Source: Yersinia massiliensis CCUG 53443 (GTDB lineage: Bacteria; Pseudomonadota; Gammaproteobacteria; Enterobacterales; Enterobacteriaceae). Taken from it: a stretch of DNA of 64,000 nt. Location of the stretch: positions 329,468-393,467 of the forward strand of contig NZ_HE997643.1 of assembly GCF_000312485.1 (NCBI RefSeq), written 5' to 3'. The notes beneath the pieces were generated by a model, which searched no databases, was not told the DNA's origin, and saw only the letters and a program-made list of their open reading frames with translations. The position numbers were made by a program, and so were the translations under genes. Of the stretch, positions 40,467-50,662 are shown in pieces; within the stretch, counting starts at the first letter, position 1; the number at the start of each line of letters is the position of its first letter.

Positions 40467-40711
40467 TCAGAAAGGAGATAACCCCGAGTAAACTTATTTT
40501 TGAATGAAATGTACGCAAATAGAGAATATTTCCTAGGATGCGTAGGAATCCTGCCTAATCGTTATACACCGATAAGAAATATAATTCACTTCTTCGAGGT
40601 ATTTTAGTGAGTTATAGACCGAGTAGGGCAATAAAAATTGCTCTAACATTCGTATTGCTCTGGCTGAAATCCTCTATCTTTAAAATGACAGATATGAGAG
40701 ACGAGGTGGTT

Positions 40712-41038
40712 ATGAGCAATTATCGGGTACAAATTATCTTAGCGATAATGTTTTCATGGATAATCTCTTTCCCTGCAAGTAGTGCGCAATCCAACCTGTC
40801 AGTTTCAGGCACAATTACATTTCACGGTGCCATTGTAGACAGTCCATGTAATACGGCGGTAGTGAATCAAACGATGACAACAAGTTGTTATCGTAATGGC
40901 GAAACCCTGACTCATCGACAACCTCTTACACGTAATATGCCTTTACTCTCACAGTTACCGGGTAATTTAGCGTCTTCTCGTTTGGAATGGCTAAATCCGC
41001 AGCGTAGCTTGGGCATAATGACAGTGAGTTACCTTTAA
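40712..41038 (+). CDS. Lone fimbrial-like small secreted protein
   Basis: A 108-aa protein. GAGGTGG stands before the ATG I chose; the open frame extends to a GTG at 40607. The signal peptide runs MSNYRVQIILAIMFSWIISF and ends near ASSAQ. The mature part begins NLSVSGTITFHGAIVDSPC, the N-terminal strand and first cysteine of a pilin, has a second cysteine in TTSCYRNG, and ends with a beta-zipper-like IMTVSYL. It is too short for a complete pilin (about 150-180 aa), and no chaperone or usher gene is near. It could be a reduced pilin or an unrelated small immunoglobulin-like protein. Confidence 0.55.
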   Translation: MSNYRVQIILAIMFSWIISFPASSAQSNLSVSGTITFHGAIVDSPCNTAVVNQTMTTSCYRNGETLTHRQPLTRNMPLLSQLPGNLASSRLEWLNPQRSLGIMTVSYL

Positions 41039-41072
41039 TATTTCCAGTCGTATTATTCTCAATGGCATCAAG

Positions 41073-41101
41073 TCACGGCTTATCATCTCGATAAGCCGTG
41101 A
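41073..41101 (+). terminator. Perfect hairpin after the fimbrial-like gene
   Basis: TCACGGCTTATC, loop ATCTC, GATAAGCCGTGA: a 12-base-pair stem without mismatch. A strong T-run is missing, so termination may be partial. Confidence 0.55.
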
Positions 41102-41228
41102 TAAACCTCATAATGCTGTTTGACCGCATGATATACTCACCTCATTCAAACACCCTTTTGGTCAGGCCAATTAAGCCTATCGATAATTTCCATATCGATG
41201 CTAACAGCGTGATGCAGGAAATAAGGTT

Positions 41229-41972
41229 ATGCGGTTATATCAGGAAGTGGGCAGTCAACTGCGCGAATCCATTGTTAACGGGCAGTACAAGTTAGGCGAT
41301 CGTTTACCGCCTGAGCGTGATATCGCTGAAAATTTCAGCGTCAGTCGCAGTGTAGTGCGTGAAGCACTGATTATGCTGGAGCTGGAAAAGTTGATTGAAG
41401 TGCGTAAAGGCTCCGGTGTTTACGTGGTCAATGTGCCAGATACCTTATCAGAGGGGGAATCTGCTGTTTCCGCTGACAGTGGATATGGCCCCTTTGAGCT
41501 GTTGCAAGCCCGCCAACTGTTGGAAAGTGAAGTCGCTGCGTTCGCTGCTATGCAGGCTACCAAGGCCGATATCATTAAAATGCGACATGCTATTGAGCTG
41601 GAGAAAACGGCACTGGCAGCGGGTGCTGTGGATGAAAGTGCTGATGAGTTATTTCATTGCCTGCTAGCGCAATCGACACAAAATAGCGTCCTAGCTAATA
41701 TGGTTGCAGAAGCCTGGCAAGCCAGGAAAACCAGCGCGATGTGGCAGGGGGCTCACAGTCATACGATTGATTTTAGTTACCGCTGGCAATGGTTGGAAGA
41801 CCACCAAAAAATCCTGCAAGCCGTATTACGTCGCGACAGTAAAGCTGCCAAGCAAGCCATGTGGCAGCATTTGGAGAACGTTAAAATTAAGCTGCTGGCA
41901 CTTTCTGATGCGGATCATCCGGATTTTGACGGGTATTTGTTTGAATCAGCGCCGAATCAGTTAGAAGAGTAA
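41229..41972 (+). CDS. uxuR: GntR-family hexuronate regulator (UxuR/ExuR type)
   Basis: A 247-aa repressor of the FadR subfamily. The winged-helix N terminus reads YKLGDRLPPERDIAENFSVS then RSVVREALIMLELEKLIEVR, and GSGVYVV closes the wing. The C-terminal FCD domain (about 85-225) binds the effector, by analogy with UxuR D-fructuronate. It lies beside, and converges with, the fructuronate reductase gene, two genes away from uxuA. Two palindromes of UxuR/ExuR type lie between those genes. ExuR is the alternative name. Confidence 0.85.
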   Translation: MRLYQEVGSQLRESIVNGQYKLGDRLPPERDIAENFSVSRSVVREALIMLELEKLIEVRKGSGVYVVNVPDTLSEGESAVSADSGYGPFELLQARQLLESEVAAFAAMQATKADIIKMRHAIELEKTALAAGAVDESADELFHCLLAQSTQNSVLANMVAEAWQARKTSAMWQGAHSHTIDFSYRWQWLEDHQKILQAVLRRDSKAAKQAMWQHLENVKIKLLALSDADHPDFDGYLFESAPNQLEE

Positions 41973-42124
41973 TGATCCCACCCCTGATCGTTTGGCGCTG
42001 TCGATGGACAACGCCAATGATTGGTGGGGTACTATCGGCTGAATAACATTTATTTAGCCGCAGCATTTAGGCATAGTAGTATTTAGCCCTAGTCGTATTC
42101 AGCCGATAGTATTCAGCCACGGCA

Positions 42125-43597
42125 TTAATTCTGCAACGCTAGTCGCTTAACACACTCTTTAGCCCCAAATTTTTGCAAACTGAGATAAGCCTCAGTGACC
42201 GCTTGAACAAATTCTTGCTGCTGTGGCAAGGATTCACCAAACAGTGATTTCAACGAGAGCAAACTCTGCACGCGCGCAATGCCATCTTCGCTGTTAGCGA
42301 CGCACTTCTTAAAGCTATCAACCATAGGGTCACGGATATCAATAGGTTGACCACTATCATCGACACCACTGACATAACGCATCCAACCGGCGATACCCAA
42401 TGCCAGGCAACGATAGCTTCCTCCGTGCTGGAGATGCCAGCGTACAGAATCCAACATCCGCTGTGGTAATTTCTGGCTACCATCCATCGCAATTTGCCAT
42501 GTGCGATGTTTGAGTGCCGGATTGCAATAGCGTTCGATCAATTGGTCCGCATAAGCATTGAGATCAACACCTGTGACGCGCAAAGTGGGAGCCTGTTCTT
42601 CCATCATTAAGCGACGTGCGGTTAAACGATAGTTATCGTCAGCCATGCAATCATTAATGTGCTGATAACCCGCCAGATAACCCAAATATGAGAGATAAGA
42701 ATGGCTCCCGTTGAGCATACGCAGCTTCATTTCTTCAAAGGGTAAAACATCGTCAACCAATTGCACGCCAGCCACTTGCCAATCTGGGCGGCCAGCCACA
42801 AATTTGTCTTCGACCACCCACTGAATGAACGGCTCGCAGGCTATACCACAAGGGTCAGCAACAGTAAGAGCATCAGCGATTTCTTGTAGAGATTCAGGTG
42901 TGGCCGCGGGAACAATGCGATCAACCATCGTATTGGGGAAAGTCACATTTTGGCTGATCCATTGGGCTAATTCGGGGTTGCGAGCGGTTGCCAATCCCAT
43001 CACGGCATTTTTGACCACATGACCATTTTCCGGAATGTTATCGCAGGACAGCACGGTAAATGGCGGCAAACCCCGTAAACGACGCAGACGCAGTGCTTCG
43101 ACCAAAATTCCTGGCGCTGAGGTTGGCGCATCCGGTATGGCCAAATCGGCGCGGACAAATTCATTTTGCAGATCTAACTGACCTGTACCCGGCTCGATGC
43201 AATAACCTTTTTCCGTAATGGTCAGAGAAACAATGGCGACCTGTGGTTCAGCTAATTTTTCCAGCACCTGCATGATGCCATCTAACCGAGCATGCACCGA
43301 CTCGCAAACGGAACCGACAATAATGGCCTGATGACCTTGCGCACCTTTTTCCAGAACGGAAAAGAGATGATCTTGTTGGCGTAAATTTTGAATCAAGACA
43401 TCGCCACCAAACAGACTGACTTCACATATCCCCCAGTCCCCCCCTTGCTTATTGAGCACTCGGTCGGTCAGGAGTGCTTGATGGGCGCGATGGAATGCAC
43501 CAAAACCGATGTGAACAATACGGCTTTTCAGCGCTGCTCTATCATAAGTAGGTCGCTGTACATTGGCTGGAAGTGTGCTGTTGGCAATGGTGTTCAT
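42125..43597 (-). CDS. uxuB: D-fructuronate reductase (mannitol dehydrogenase family, UxuB/YeiQ)
   Basis: A 490-aa NAD-dependent polyol dehydrogenase. The Rossmann start is SRIVHIGFGAFHRAHQALLT; the active-site segment is KLRMLNGSHSYLSYLGYLAG, with the family's K and N-x-x-H. In sequence it is closest to E. coli YeiQ (same MNTIA start, same GSQKLPQRML), and it also occupies the yeiQ position near yeiR and efpL. The divergent uxuA gene and the hexuronate-type regulator indicate that here it converts D-fructuronate to D-mannonate. Confidence 0.88.
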   Translation of the reverse strand: MNTIANSTLPANVQRPTYDRAALKSRIVHIGFGAFHRAHQALLTDRVLNKQGGDWGICEVSLFGGDVLIQNLRQQDHLFSVLEKGAQGHQAIIVGSVCESVHARLDGIMQVLEKLAEPQVAIVSLTITEKGYCIEPGTGQLDLQNEFVRADLAIPDAPTSAPGILVEALRLRRLRGLPPFTVLSCDNIPENGHVVKNAVMGLATARNPELAQWISQNVTFPNTMVDRIVPAATPESLQEIADALTVADPCGIACEPFIQWVVEDKFVAGRPDWQVAGVQLVDDVLPFEEMKLRMLNGSHSYLSYLGYLAGYQHINDCMADDNYRLTARRLMMEEQAPTLRVTGVDLNAYADQLIERYCNPALKHRTWQIAMDGSQKLPQRMLDSVRWHLQHGGSYRCLALGIAGWMRYVSGVDDSGQPIDIRDPMVDSFKKCVANSEDGIARVQSLLSLKSLFGESLPQQQEFVQAVTEAYLSLQKFGAKECVKRLALQN

Positions 43598-43780
43598 GCG
43601 TTACTCCAAAATTATTCACCCCGATGATGAAGGGTTGACATAAAAAGTGGCAGATAAAAGTTATTAGACCAGTTTCAGTTGGCGATCCGTAGGAAAAAAA
43701 AGCCACAGCATACCGACCATTTTCTTTTGCTTGTTGCCATGAATATCGGCTTGCAGTGTAAAGCCATATGACAGAAAATA

Positions 43781-43800
43781 AAATTGGTAAGTCCAATTTT
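43781..43800. promoter_or_regulatory. UxuR/ExuR-type operator between uxuB and uxuA
   Basis: AAATTGGT-AAGT-CCAATTTT: an almost perfect palindrome with the TTGG/CCAA half-sites typical of UxuR and ExuR boxes. It is centred between the divergent genes, which fits joint repression. Confidence 0.65.
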
Positions 43801-43815
43801 GATTATATTCGTGAG

Positions 43816-43828
43816 TTGGATCAACCAA
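43816..43828. promoter_or_regulatory. Second TTGG/CCAA palindrome in the uxuB-uxuA region
   Basis: TTGGATCAACCAA, 26 bases downstream of the first operator centre to centre. The half-sites are the same, and the spacing of about two and a half helical turns is compatible with two bound dimers. Confidence 0.5.
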
Positions 43829-43957
43829 TGAGGTTTTGCTTTTTGACACGCAACGTATAAAGCGTAAGGATAAAGCTGAGTGATACCTCTTGGAAATCGG
43901 TATAACAACATTTTTAGCACCTGAACAGTTTACGCATACGCAGAAGGTAGAAAATAA

Positions 43958-45148
43958 ATGGAACAAACATGGCGTTGGTATGGACCGAATGATCCGGTGT
44001 CGTTAGATGATATCCGTCAGGCGGGGGCAACCGGAGTAGTGACGGCATTACATCACATCCCAAATGGCGAAGTCTGGCCGGTAAGTGAAATTAAACAACG
44101 TCAGGCTGAATTAGCGGCGAAAGGGTTGGTGTGGTCGGTAGTGGAAAGCGTACCGATCCATGAAGAGATCAAAACCCACAGTGGCAATTATCAGCAACAT
44201 ATTGAGAATTACCAACAAACCCTGCGAAACCTTGCAGCCTGCGGTATTGATACTGTGTGCTACAACTTTATGCCCGTGCTGGATTGGACACGAACGGATC
44301 TGGAATATCAATTGCCAGATGGCTCCAAAGCATTGCGTTTTGATCAGATAGCTTTTGCGACCTTCGAGTTACACATTCTGAAACGCCCTGGTGCTGTCAA
44401 TGACTACACTGCTGAAGAGCAAGCACAGGCGGCAGATTATTTCGATGCCATGTCTGAGGCGGATATCGCTAAATTGACGGGCAATATCATTGCAGGTCTA
44501 CCGGGCGCAGAAGAAGGTTATACGTTGGATCAATTCCGTGCACGTCTGGCGGAGTATGACGGCATCGATAAAGCGCAATTGCGGGAAAATATGGCTTATT
44601 TCTTGCGCGCCATTATCCCAGTAGCAGAACAAGTTGGGTTGCGTATGGCGGTTCACCCTGATGATCCACCGCGTCCAATTCTCGGCTTGCCGCGTATTGT
44701 TTCGACCATCGAAGATATGCAGTGGCTGAAGGAAACCGTTGATAGCATTCATAACGGTTTTACCATGTGTACCGGTTCTTACGGCGTTCGCGCGGATAAT
44801 GATTTGGTCAAAATGATCGAAACCTTTGGGGATCGTATCCACTTTACCCATTTGCGCTCAACATGCCGCGAAGGGAATCCGAAAACCTTCCATGAAGGCG
44901 GTCATTTGCAAGGCGATGTCGATATGTATTCCGTGGTTAAAGCGATTTTAACGGAAGAGCAGCGTCGTCAGACCGCCGGTGATATGCGTCCGATCCCGAT
45001 GCGACCAGACCACGGGCACCAGATGCTAGATGATTTGCATAAGAAAACCAATCCAGGGTATTCAGCGATTGGTCGGTTGAAAGGGTTAGCTGAAGTGCGC
45101 GGTGTGGAGTTGGCGTTGAAGAGGGCGTTCTTCCCTGAGTTCAAATAA
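43958..45148 (+). CDS. uxuA: D-mannonate dehydratase UxuA
   Basis: A 396-aa enzyme that dehydrates D-mannonate to 2-keto-3-deoxygluconate. It begins [20 protein letters not shown], and keeps [26 protein letters not shown] and the metal-binding [19 protein letters not shown] segment (split at RSTC) with its histidines and cysteine. The length equals E. coli UxuA. Its product is the inducer of KdgR, which links this locus to the pectinase pair at 11.6-14 kb. Confidence 0.95.
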   Translation: MEQTWRWYGPNDPVSLDDIRQAGATGVVTALHHIPNGEVWPVSEIKQRQAELAAKGLVWSVVESVPIHEEIKTHSGNYQQHIENYQQTLRNLAACGIDTVCYNFMPVLDWTRTDLEYQLPDGSKALRFDQIAFATFELHILKRPGAVNDYTAEEQAQAADYFDAMSEADIAKLTGNIIAGLPGAEEGYTLDQFRARLAEYDGIDKAQLRENMAYFLRAIIPVAEQVGLRMAVHPDDPPRPILGLPRIVSTIEDMQWLKETVDSIHNGFTMCTGSYGVRADNDLVKMIETFGDRIHFTHLRSTCREGNPKTFHEGGHLQGDVDMYSVVKAILTEEQRRQTAGDMRPIPMRPDHGHQMLDDLHKKTNPGYSAIGRLKGLAEVRGVELALKRAFFPEFK

Positions 45149-45233
45149 CATCCCCGTCAGTTTTCAAATTGCCTGTGTGTTGGCTGCATTCTCCGTAGCC
45201 AGTGTTCGGTCAATAAACTAAGTTGTCAATGAA

Positions 45234-45258
45234 TTAAGGGCCGACTTCCGGCCCTTAA
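45234..45258. terminator. Hairpin between uxuA and efpL
   Basis: TTAAGGGCCG pairs with CGGCCCTTAA around a five-base tip. It is symmetrical and lies between converging genes; the T-run is weak. Confidence 0.55.
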
Positions 45259-45302
45259 TATCGATACAATCCCTTAATCCCTACTTAGCGAGATGAAGGG
45301 GA

Positions 45303-45875
45303 TTACTCTGCGCGGCCCATATAACGGCGTTCCGCAATATGGATACGGATCTTTTCACCTGGGCTGATATATTCTGGCACCTGAATGGATAGACCGGTAC
45401 TCATCACAGCTGGTTTGTTACGGGCGCTGGCTGATGCCCCTTTGATGCTAGGCGCTGTCTCAACAATTTCCATATCAACGGTTTGCGGCAATTCTAACGC
45501 CAGCAATTGGCCATCCATGGTTAACACTTGCATACCCGGCATACCGCCTTCAGGGATAAACAACAGCTCATCTTCGATCTGTTCTTTTTTGAAGTTATAT
45601 GGCGTGTAATCTTCATCATCCATAAAGACGTATTCGTCGCCATCGATATAAGAGAAATTCACAGAACGACGCGTCAGGGTGATGGTATCGAGGATCTCAT
45701 CGCCTTTAAAACGCTCTTCAACTTTTAAACCTGTACGCACATCAGAAAAACGCATTTTATACAGGGTACTTGCGCCACGGGCGCTTGGGCTTTGCACATC
45801 AATATCTTTCACCAGCAGCAATTTGCCGTTGAGGTTGACTGCCATACCACGTTTAATTTCGTTAGCTCTTGCCAT
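45303..45875 (-). CDS. efpL: Elongation factor P-like protein EfpL (YeiP)
   Basis: A 190-aa EF-P paralogue that relieves ribosome stalling at proline-rich and related motifs. The start at [11 protein letters not shown] matches E. coli YeiP; the upstream ATG adds five residues. Three OB-like domains are as in EF-P, with the tip-loop region near [20 protein letters not shown] and the ending [13 protein letters not shown]. No epmA/epmB is nearby, consistent with the family not needing lysylation. Confidence 0.95.
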   Translation of the reverse strand: MARANEIKRGMAVNLNGKLLLVKDIDVQSPSARGASTLYKMRFSDVRTGLKVEERFKGDEILDTITLTRRSVNFSYIDGDEYVFMDDEDYTPYNFKKEQIEDELLFIPEGGMPGMQVLTMDGQLLALELPQTVDMEIVETAPSIKGASASARNKPAVMSTGLSIQVPEYISPGEKIRIHIAERRYMGRAE

Positions 45876-45988
45876 AAAAATAACCGCCAATCAGGGTTGA
45901 AGATAAGTTGCGACAACTTACCCGTGCCAGATGATTCAGGCAAGCAGATAGCGCAAAAAAGCGTAAGATTTTCGAGGCCAAATTGACC

Positions 45989-47233
45989 TTACGCATACAC
46001 TGGCAAAAGGCCGAACAGTGCGGCGATGTGCGCGACCGCATTCACCAGGCCAAACAGGATAATAAAGCCAATCATAAAGCGGCCCCCCGGTGCCCGGTAA
46101 ACGGCTTTCGGGAAGCGCTGACGGCTGGCGCGCGCCATCAGTGCTGGCACGATCACCGCCCAAATGGTGGCGGCTAAGCCGGCGAAGCCAATGGCGTATA
46201 AGAAGCCGTTAGGGAACAGCAGCGCGCCAAGGGTTGGTGGTACAAAAGTGATTAATGCAGACTTAGTTCGCCCGCTGCGGTTATCAGAGAATTTGAAGAA
46301 ATCAGCAATGTAATCGAACAGACCAAGGGATACCCCGAGGAACGAGCTTGCGAGTGCCATATAAGAAAACGCATTGAGTAATTGGCTGGTGGCTTGACTG
46401 GTCGACACGCTATCCATTTGTTTTAGCAAACTGCCGATATTGCCACCATCAGCAATCACTTGTTTGAAAGCATCCCGAGCGATATTGCCCTGAATGGCAT
46501 ACTGCCATAACACATAGATAACCAGTGCGATCAAGGTGCCGTACAGCAGACTACGTACCACAGCCTTACTGTCTTTTTGATAATATTTCACCAGTCCTGG
46601 CACATTACCGTGATAGCCGAATGAGGTTAGCAAGTAGGGCAGTGCCGCCAGTGCATAAGGTAAATAATGAGCATTACTGTCAGTTTGATTAAATAGAACA
46701 GTGCTTTGCACGTGACTAAACATATCGCCGACGGACATGACAAAGGTGATAACCATACCGCCGATTAAGATCGTACTCAGGCGGTCAACAGCGCGAGTCG
46801 ATAACCAAACAATAAAGGCCACCAATACGGCAAAGATAAAACCTGATTCAGTTTGGCCGATGCCCGCCACGTTTTGCAGCGTATGCGTGATAATTGAGCC
46901 ACCGGCAGAGATATAGGCGTAAGTCAGAATATAAAGCACGAAGGTTATCGACAGCCCATTGATTGAGCTCCACACCTTACCGAGCAAATCTTTCACCATG
47001 GTGTGAAAGCTCGCCCCAGTCGGGTAGTTCAGGTTAGCTTCCAGAATCATTAGGCCGGATATCAACATACAAGCCCACGTATAAATCAGCAGCATGACTG
47101 AACCGCTAAACCATACCCCAGCCGTCACAATTGGGATTGAAAACATACCCGCGCCCACGGCAGTGCCTGCGATAATCATCGCGCCACCGAGGACGGAAGG
47201 TCGTGATAACGGTTGGGATAAATCCATCGACAT
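45989..47233 (-). CDS. mtr: Tryptophan-specific permease Mtr (HAAAP family)
   Basis: A 414-aa inner-membrane aromatic amino-acid transporter with eleven predicted helices. It keeps GGAMIIAGTAVGAGMFSIP, MILEANLNY, ILTYAYISAGGSI, SFGYHGNVPGLVKYY and FPNGFLYAIGFAGLAATIWA. These match E. coli Mtr better than TyrP or TnaB. A TrpR-type operator about 100 bases upstream supports repression by tryptophan. Confidence 0.88.
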   Translation of the reverse strand: MSMDLSQPLSRPSVLGGAMIIAGTAVGAGMFSIPIVTAGVWFSGSVMLLIYTWACMLISGLMILEANLNYPTGASFHTMVKDLLGKVWSSINGLSITFVLYILTYAYISAGGSIITHTLQNVAGIGQTESGFIFAVLVAFIVWLSTRAVDRLSTILIGGMVITFVMSVGDMFSHVQSTVLFNQTDSNAHYLPYALAALPYLLTSFGYHGNVPGLVKYYQKDSKAVVRSLLYGTLIALVIYVLWQYAIQGNIARDAFKQVIADGGNIGSLLKQMDSVSTSQATSQLLNAFSYMALASSFLGVSLGLFDYIADFFKFSDNRSGRTKSALITFVPPTLGALLFPNGFLYAIGFAGLAATIWAVIVPALMARASRQRFPKAVYRAPGGRFMIGFIILFGLVNAVAHIAALFGLLPVYA

Positions 47234-47330
47234 CTTTTCTCCAAATTCCCTTTATCTTTGCGATGGGAATCAATTGTGTTGGGAACTAATAATTGTGTTG
47301 GGAATAAAGAATAGTGATAACAGTTCTTTC

Positions 47331-47348
47331 GTACTAGCTTAATGGTAC
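47331..47348. promoter_or_regulatory. TrpR-type operator upstream of mtr
   Basis: GTACTAG-CTTA-ATGGTAC matches the TrpR operator core GNACTAG-N4-CTAGTNC in most positions. A further ACTAGTAC half-site follows at 47357-47364 and a TGTAAA word at 47365, which could be part of a TyrR box. E. coli mtr is controlled by both proteins. Confidence 0.5.
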
Positions 47349-47613
47349 ATTATGCCACTAGTACTGTAAACAGTTGAATATACTTTCGCTAATTAATTAA
47401 CCAGTGATTCATTTGGCTCTTAAGCCTTTACTTGATGATATATCGGCTAGAATGATTTGGTTTTGGTTGAAAAATAAACTGAAATGAAAAGGGGAAAATG
47501 GAAGCGTGCGAATAAGAATGCTCAATACGACACAGTTCAATAATAGTACTGGTAGTGACGCCGGGTGATTGCTATGGTCCGCACTCATACCACTGGCCTA
47601 CAGGAGCTTGCTG

Positions 47614-47868
47614 ATGGAATGTCGCTCAAATTGCGGTGCTTGCTGTATTGCTCCTTCGATTTCCAGCCCGATCCCCGGTATGCCTTTTGGCAAGCCAGCG
47701 AATACTCGTTGCCTGCATTTGGATGACGATATGCGCTGTGCTATTTTTCACTCCCCCGCACGCCCAGCAGTCTGTGCCAGCCTACAAGCTTTGCGTGAGA
47801 TGTGTTTTGATACTCGCGAGCAGGCGCTAGTGTACCTCATTGAGTTGGAGGCTGAGACTGCGCCTTAA
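47614..47868 (+). CDS. yeiW: Cysteine-cluster protein YeiW (UPF0153/YkgJ family)
   Basis: An 84-aa protein with [20 protein letters not shown] at the N terminus: cysteines at 3, 7, 10 and 11 and three further along, a likely metal-binding cluster. GGAG precedes the ATG I chose; the frame is open 15 codons further upstream. The length equals that of the E. coli YeiW/YkgJ-type protein. The function is unknown. Confidence 0.85.
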   Translation: MECRSNCGACCIAPSISSPIPGMPFGKPANTRCLHLDDDMRCAIFHSPARPAVCASLQALREMCFDTREQALVYLIELEAETAP

Positions 47869-47889
47869 CCGATGGCAAGTTATACCGAT

Positions 47890-48318
47890 TTAAGATGCGT
47901 CGTCAGCATGATAAAACTGCTGATTAAGCCATAAATCAATCGCGTTGCGGCTGGCTTCAAAGTGCGGTTCCGGTAATTCATGTGGGTTACACCAAACCCA
48001 TTGCTGACATTTCTCGGGTTCCTTCAGCTCAGGCTGCCCACCGGTATGCTGTGCCAGTAAACAAACTGAAACCGTATGTTTACCCTCTTCACGCCAAGTA
48101 GCGATATTATTGCAAAGCGCAATAACCTTTATCTTGTTGATATCCAATCCGGTTTCTTCGAAAACTTCGCGTTTCGCCGCCTGTTCAAATGACTCTCCAA
48201 TCTCCATGTGACCACCTGGAATCGACCAATAAGGCGCATGCTGACTGCAACGTTTACCGAGCAAGATATCACCTTGCTGATTAACAATGATGACCCCTAC
48301 ACCAACCATAACTGACAT
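47890..48318 (-). CDS. Nudix hydrolase
   Basis: A 142-aa diphosphohydrolase. The Nudix box is complete: GHMEIGESFEQAAKREVFEETG, here in parts GHMEIGESFEQAAKRE and VFEETG. It starts at MSVMVGVGVIIV, with AAGGAGT seven bases before the ATG; a GTG three codons upstream overlaps that site. The substrate is unknown; the group often acts on nucleotide or nucleotide-sugar diphosphates. It lies between yeiW and fruB and is divergent from fruB. Confidence 0.88.
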   Translation of the reverse strand: MSVMVGVGVIIVNQQGDILLGKRCSQHAPYWSIPGGHMEIGESFEQAAKREVFEETGLDINKIKVIALCNNIATWREEGKHTVSVCLLAQHTGGQPELKEPEKCQQWVWCNPHELPEPHFEASRNAIDLWLNQQFYHADDAS

Positions 48319-48479
48319 CGTGTTCACTCCTTATGGATGACTGTCAGCAACCATCAGCGGATGTGGCTGATTAACTGCTGACATAAACCTATTCACGGTA
48401 AAAATGTGCTGAACATCAAAAATTCATCAAGAATAAAAGCAGAAAACTTGCATATATTCTTAGTCGGAAACAAACTCCT

Positions 48480-48491
48480 TGAAACGTTTCA
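48480..48491. promoter_or_regulatory. Cra (FruR) operator 1 of fruBKA
   Basis: TGAAACGTTTCA is a perfect palindrome identical to the Cra consensus core. It lies about 90 bases upstream of fruB. Confidence 0.9.
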
Positions 48492-48544
48492 GCGTTATCT
48501 CGTCACCAAATGATAAAGGGTAACGCGCTTTTTTCTCATTAAAG

Positions 48545-48556
48545 CTGAAACGATTC
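48545..48556. promoter_or_regulatory. Cra (FruR) operator 2 of fruBKA
   Basis: TGAAACGATTCA, within a GCTGAAACGATTCAA context, differs from the consensus by one base. It lies 65 bases downstream of operator 1. Two Cra sites also precede fruB in E. coli. Confidence 0.88.
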
Positions 48557-48579
48557 AACTTCAGCAAGAGAGGAGATAT

Positions 48580-49713
48580 ATGTTCCAGTTATCGACGAAA
48601 GATATCCATCTGGCTGCGCACGCAGACAGCAAAAACGAGGCTATCACTCAGGTGGCGGCTGCACTGACTCAAGCGGGTTGCGTAGAGGCGGCATATGTTG
48701 ATGGTATGCTGGCGCGCGAGCAGCAAACATCCACCTATCTGGGCAATGGCATTGCTATTCCACATGGTACCACTGATACTCGCGATTTGGTGCTGAACAC
48801 GGGTGTGCAGGTTTTCCAATTCCCGCAGGGTATTGCGTGGGGTGAGGATCAAACGGCTTATATCGTTATCGGCATTGCTGCCCGTTCTGATGAACATTTG
48901 GCCTTGCTACGTCAGTTAACTCATGTCTTGAGCGATGATGCGATTGCAGCCCAACTGGCAAAAACCACCTCTGCTGAAGAGTTGCGCAGTTTGCTGATGG
49001 GCGAGAAAAAATCGGCTGAATTCCACTTCGACACTTCGCTCATTGCCCTCGATGTTGCTGCTGACAACCTGATCACGCTGCAAGCGTTGAACGCGGGCCG
49101 TTTACAGCAAATTGGTGCAGTTGATGCGCGTTTTGTTAGCGATGTCATTACCCGTGAACCTCTGAATCTGGGGCAGGGTATCTGGCTGAGTGACAGCACC
49201 GAAGGTAATTTGGTGAGCGCGGCGACGGTAAGCCGTCCTGCCAGTGTATTTGAACATCAAGGCGAGAAAGTGGCTCTGCTGCTGACGCTCTCTGTTGCTG
49301 ATGATCAGCCGTTCTCAGTGTTGAACTATCTCAGCGATTTGCTGTTGGCGAAAAAAGCTGATGTTTTGCTGAACGCGGATGCTGCTGCATTGTTGGCACT
49401 GTTAACCAGCGAGTATGTCGAGCAAAAAGAGCTATTAAGCGCTGAGTTTGTCATCCGTAATGAGCACGGGTTACATGCACGACCAGGGACGATTTTAGTC
49501 AATACAATCAAACAGTTTACCAGTGAAATCACCGTGACCAATTTGGACGGCACCGGTAAACCCGCTAATGGACGTAGTCTGATGAAAGTTGTGGCTTTAG
49601 GGGTTAAAAAAGGAAATCGCCTGCGCTTTACCGCCAGTGGCGAAGATGCGCAGGGTGCACTGGATGCGATTGGTGAAGCGATTGCCGCGGGTTTGGGTGA
49701 GGGGGCGGTATGA
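48580..49713 (+). CDS. fruB: Fructose PTS diphosphoryl transfer protein FruB (EIIA-FPr)
   Basis: A 377-aa cytoplasmic phosphocarrier. The N-terminal EIIA-Fru domain has the phosphohistidine H62 in IAIPHGT. A central domain follows (about 150-280), and the C-terminal HPr-like FPr domain has H299 in [19 protein letters not shown] precedes the ATG. The stop overlaps the start of fruK by four bases. It is the first gene of fruBKA and is repressed by Cra until fructose-1-phosphate is formed. Confidence 0.96.
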   Translation: MFQLSTKDIHLAAHADSKNEAITQVAAALTQAGCVEAAYVDGMLAREQQTSTYLGNGIAIPHGTTDTRDLVLNTGVQVFQFPQGIAWGEDQTAYIVIGIAARSDEHLALLRQLTHVLSDDAIAAQLAKTTSAEELRSLLMGEKKSAEFHFDTSLIALDVAADNLITLQALNAGRLQQIGAVDARFVSDVITREPLNLGQGIWLSDSTEGNLVSAATVSRPASVFEHQGEKVALLLTLSVADDQPFSVLNYLSDLLLAKKADVLLNADAAALLALLTSEYVEQKELLSAEFVIRNEHGLHARPGTILVNTIKQFTSEITVTNLDGTGKPANGRSLMKVVALGVKKGNRLRFTASGEDAQGALDAIGEAIAAGLGEGAV

Positions 49714-50648
49714 GCAGAAGAGTTGCAACCATTACGCTGAATCCTGCGTATGACTTGGTGGGTTTTTGCCCTGAAATCGAACGTGGTGAAGTCAATTTGG
49801 TCAAAACCGCTGGCCTGCATGCCGCTGGTAAAGGGATCAATGTTGCCAAGGTGCTGAAGGACTTGGGCATTGATGTCACCGTCGGTGGTTTCTTGGGGAA
49901 AGATAACCAAGATGGCTTCCAACTGCTGTTCAGCGAACTGGGCATTGCCAACCGTTTTCAGGTGGTACCGGGTCGTACCCGTATCAACGTCAAACTGACT
50001 GAAAAAGATGGCGAAGTCACTGACTTTAACTTCTCCGGCTTTGAAGTCACCAAGCCTGATTGGGACCGCTTTGTGAACGACTCGCTGAGTTGGTTAGGCC
50101 AATTCGACATGGTCGCGGTCAGCGGTAGCTTACCTGCTGGTGTCAATCCTGATGATTTCACCGACTGGATGAAACGCCTACGTTCTCAATGTCCGTGCAT
50201 CATTTTTGACAGTAGCCGTGAAGCGCTGGTGGCTGGGCTGAAAGCCTCGCCTTGGTTGGTGAAACCCAATCGCCGTGAACTGGAAATTTGGGCCGGCCGC
50301 CCATTACCAGAATTAAGTGATGTGGTTGAAGCCGCACACGCCTTACGTGACGAAGGGATCGCCCACGTGGTGATTTCTCTCGGTGCAGAAGGGGCTCTGT
50401 GGGTCAACGCCTCCGGTGCTTGGCTGGCAAAACCACCTGCTTGTGAAGTGGTCAGTACTGTCGGTGCAGGTGACTCCATGGTGGGTGGCCTTATCTATGG
50501 ATTATTAATGCGTGAGTCCAGCGAGCATACGCTGCGTCTGGCGACAGCTGTCGCTGCTTTGGCCGTTAGTCAGAGTAATGTGGGTATTACGGATCGCCCG
50601 CAGTTAGCCGCCATGATGGCAAAAGTCGATCTGAAACCCTTTAATTAA
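49710..50648 (+). CDS. fruK: 1-phosphofructokinase FruK
   Basis: A 312-aa PfkB-family kinase that converts fructose-1-phosphate to fructose-1,6-bisphosphate. It begins [20 protein letters not shown], has the substrate-binding [16 protein letters not shown], and ends with the catalytic signature [16 protein letters not shown]. It overlaps fruB by four bases, so translation is coupled. Confidence 0.96.
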   Translation: MSRRVATITLNPAYDLVGFCPEIERGEVNLVKTAGLHAAGKGINVAKVLKDLGIDVTVGGFLGKDNQDGFQLLFSELGIANRFQVVPGRTRINVKLTEKDGEVTDFNFSGFEVTKPDWDRFVNDSLSWLGQFDMVAVSGSLPAGVNPDDFTDWMKRLRSQCPCIIFDSSREALVAGLKASPWLVKPNRRELEIWAGRPLPELSDVVEAAHALRDEGIAHVVISLGAEGALWVNASGAWLAKPPACEVVSTVGAGDSMVGGLIYGLLMRESSEHTLRLATAVAALAVSQSNVGITDRPQLAAMMAKVDLKPFN

Positions 50649-50662
50649 TATCCGGAGGCGAA

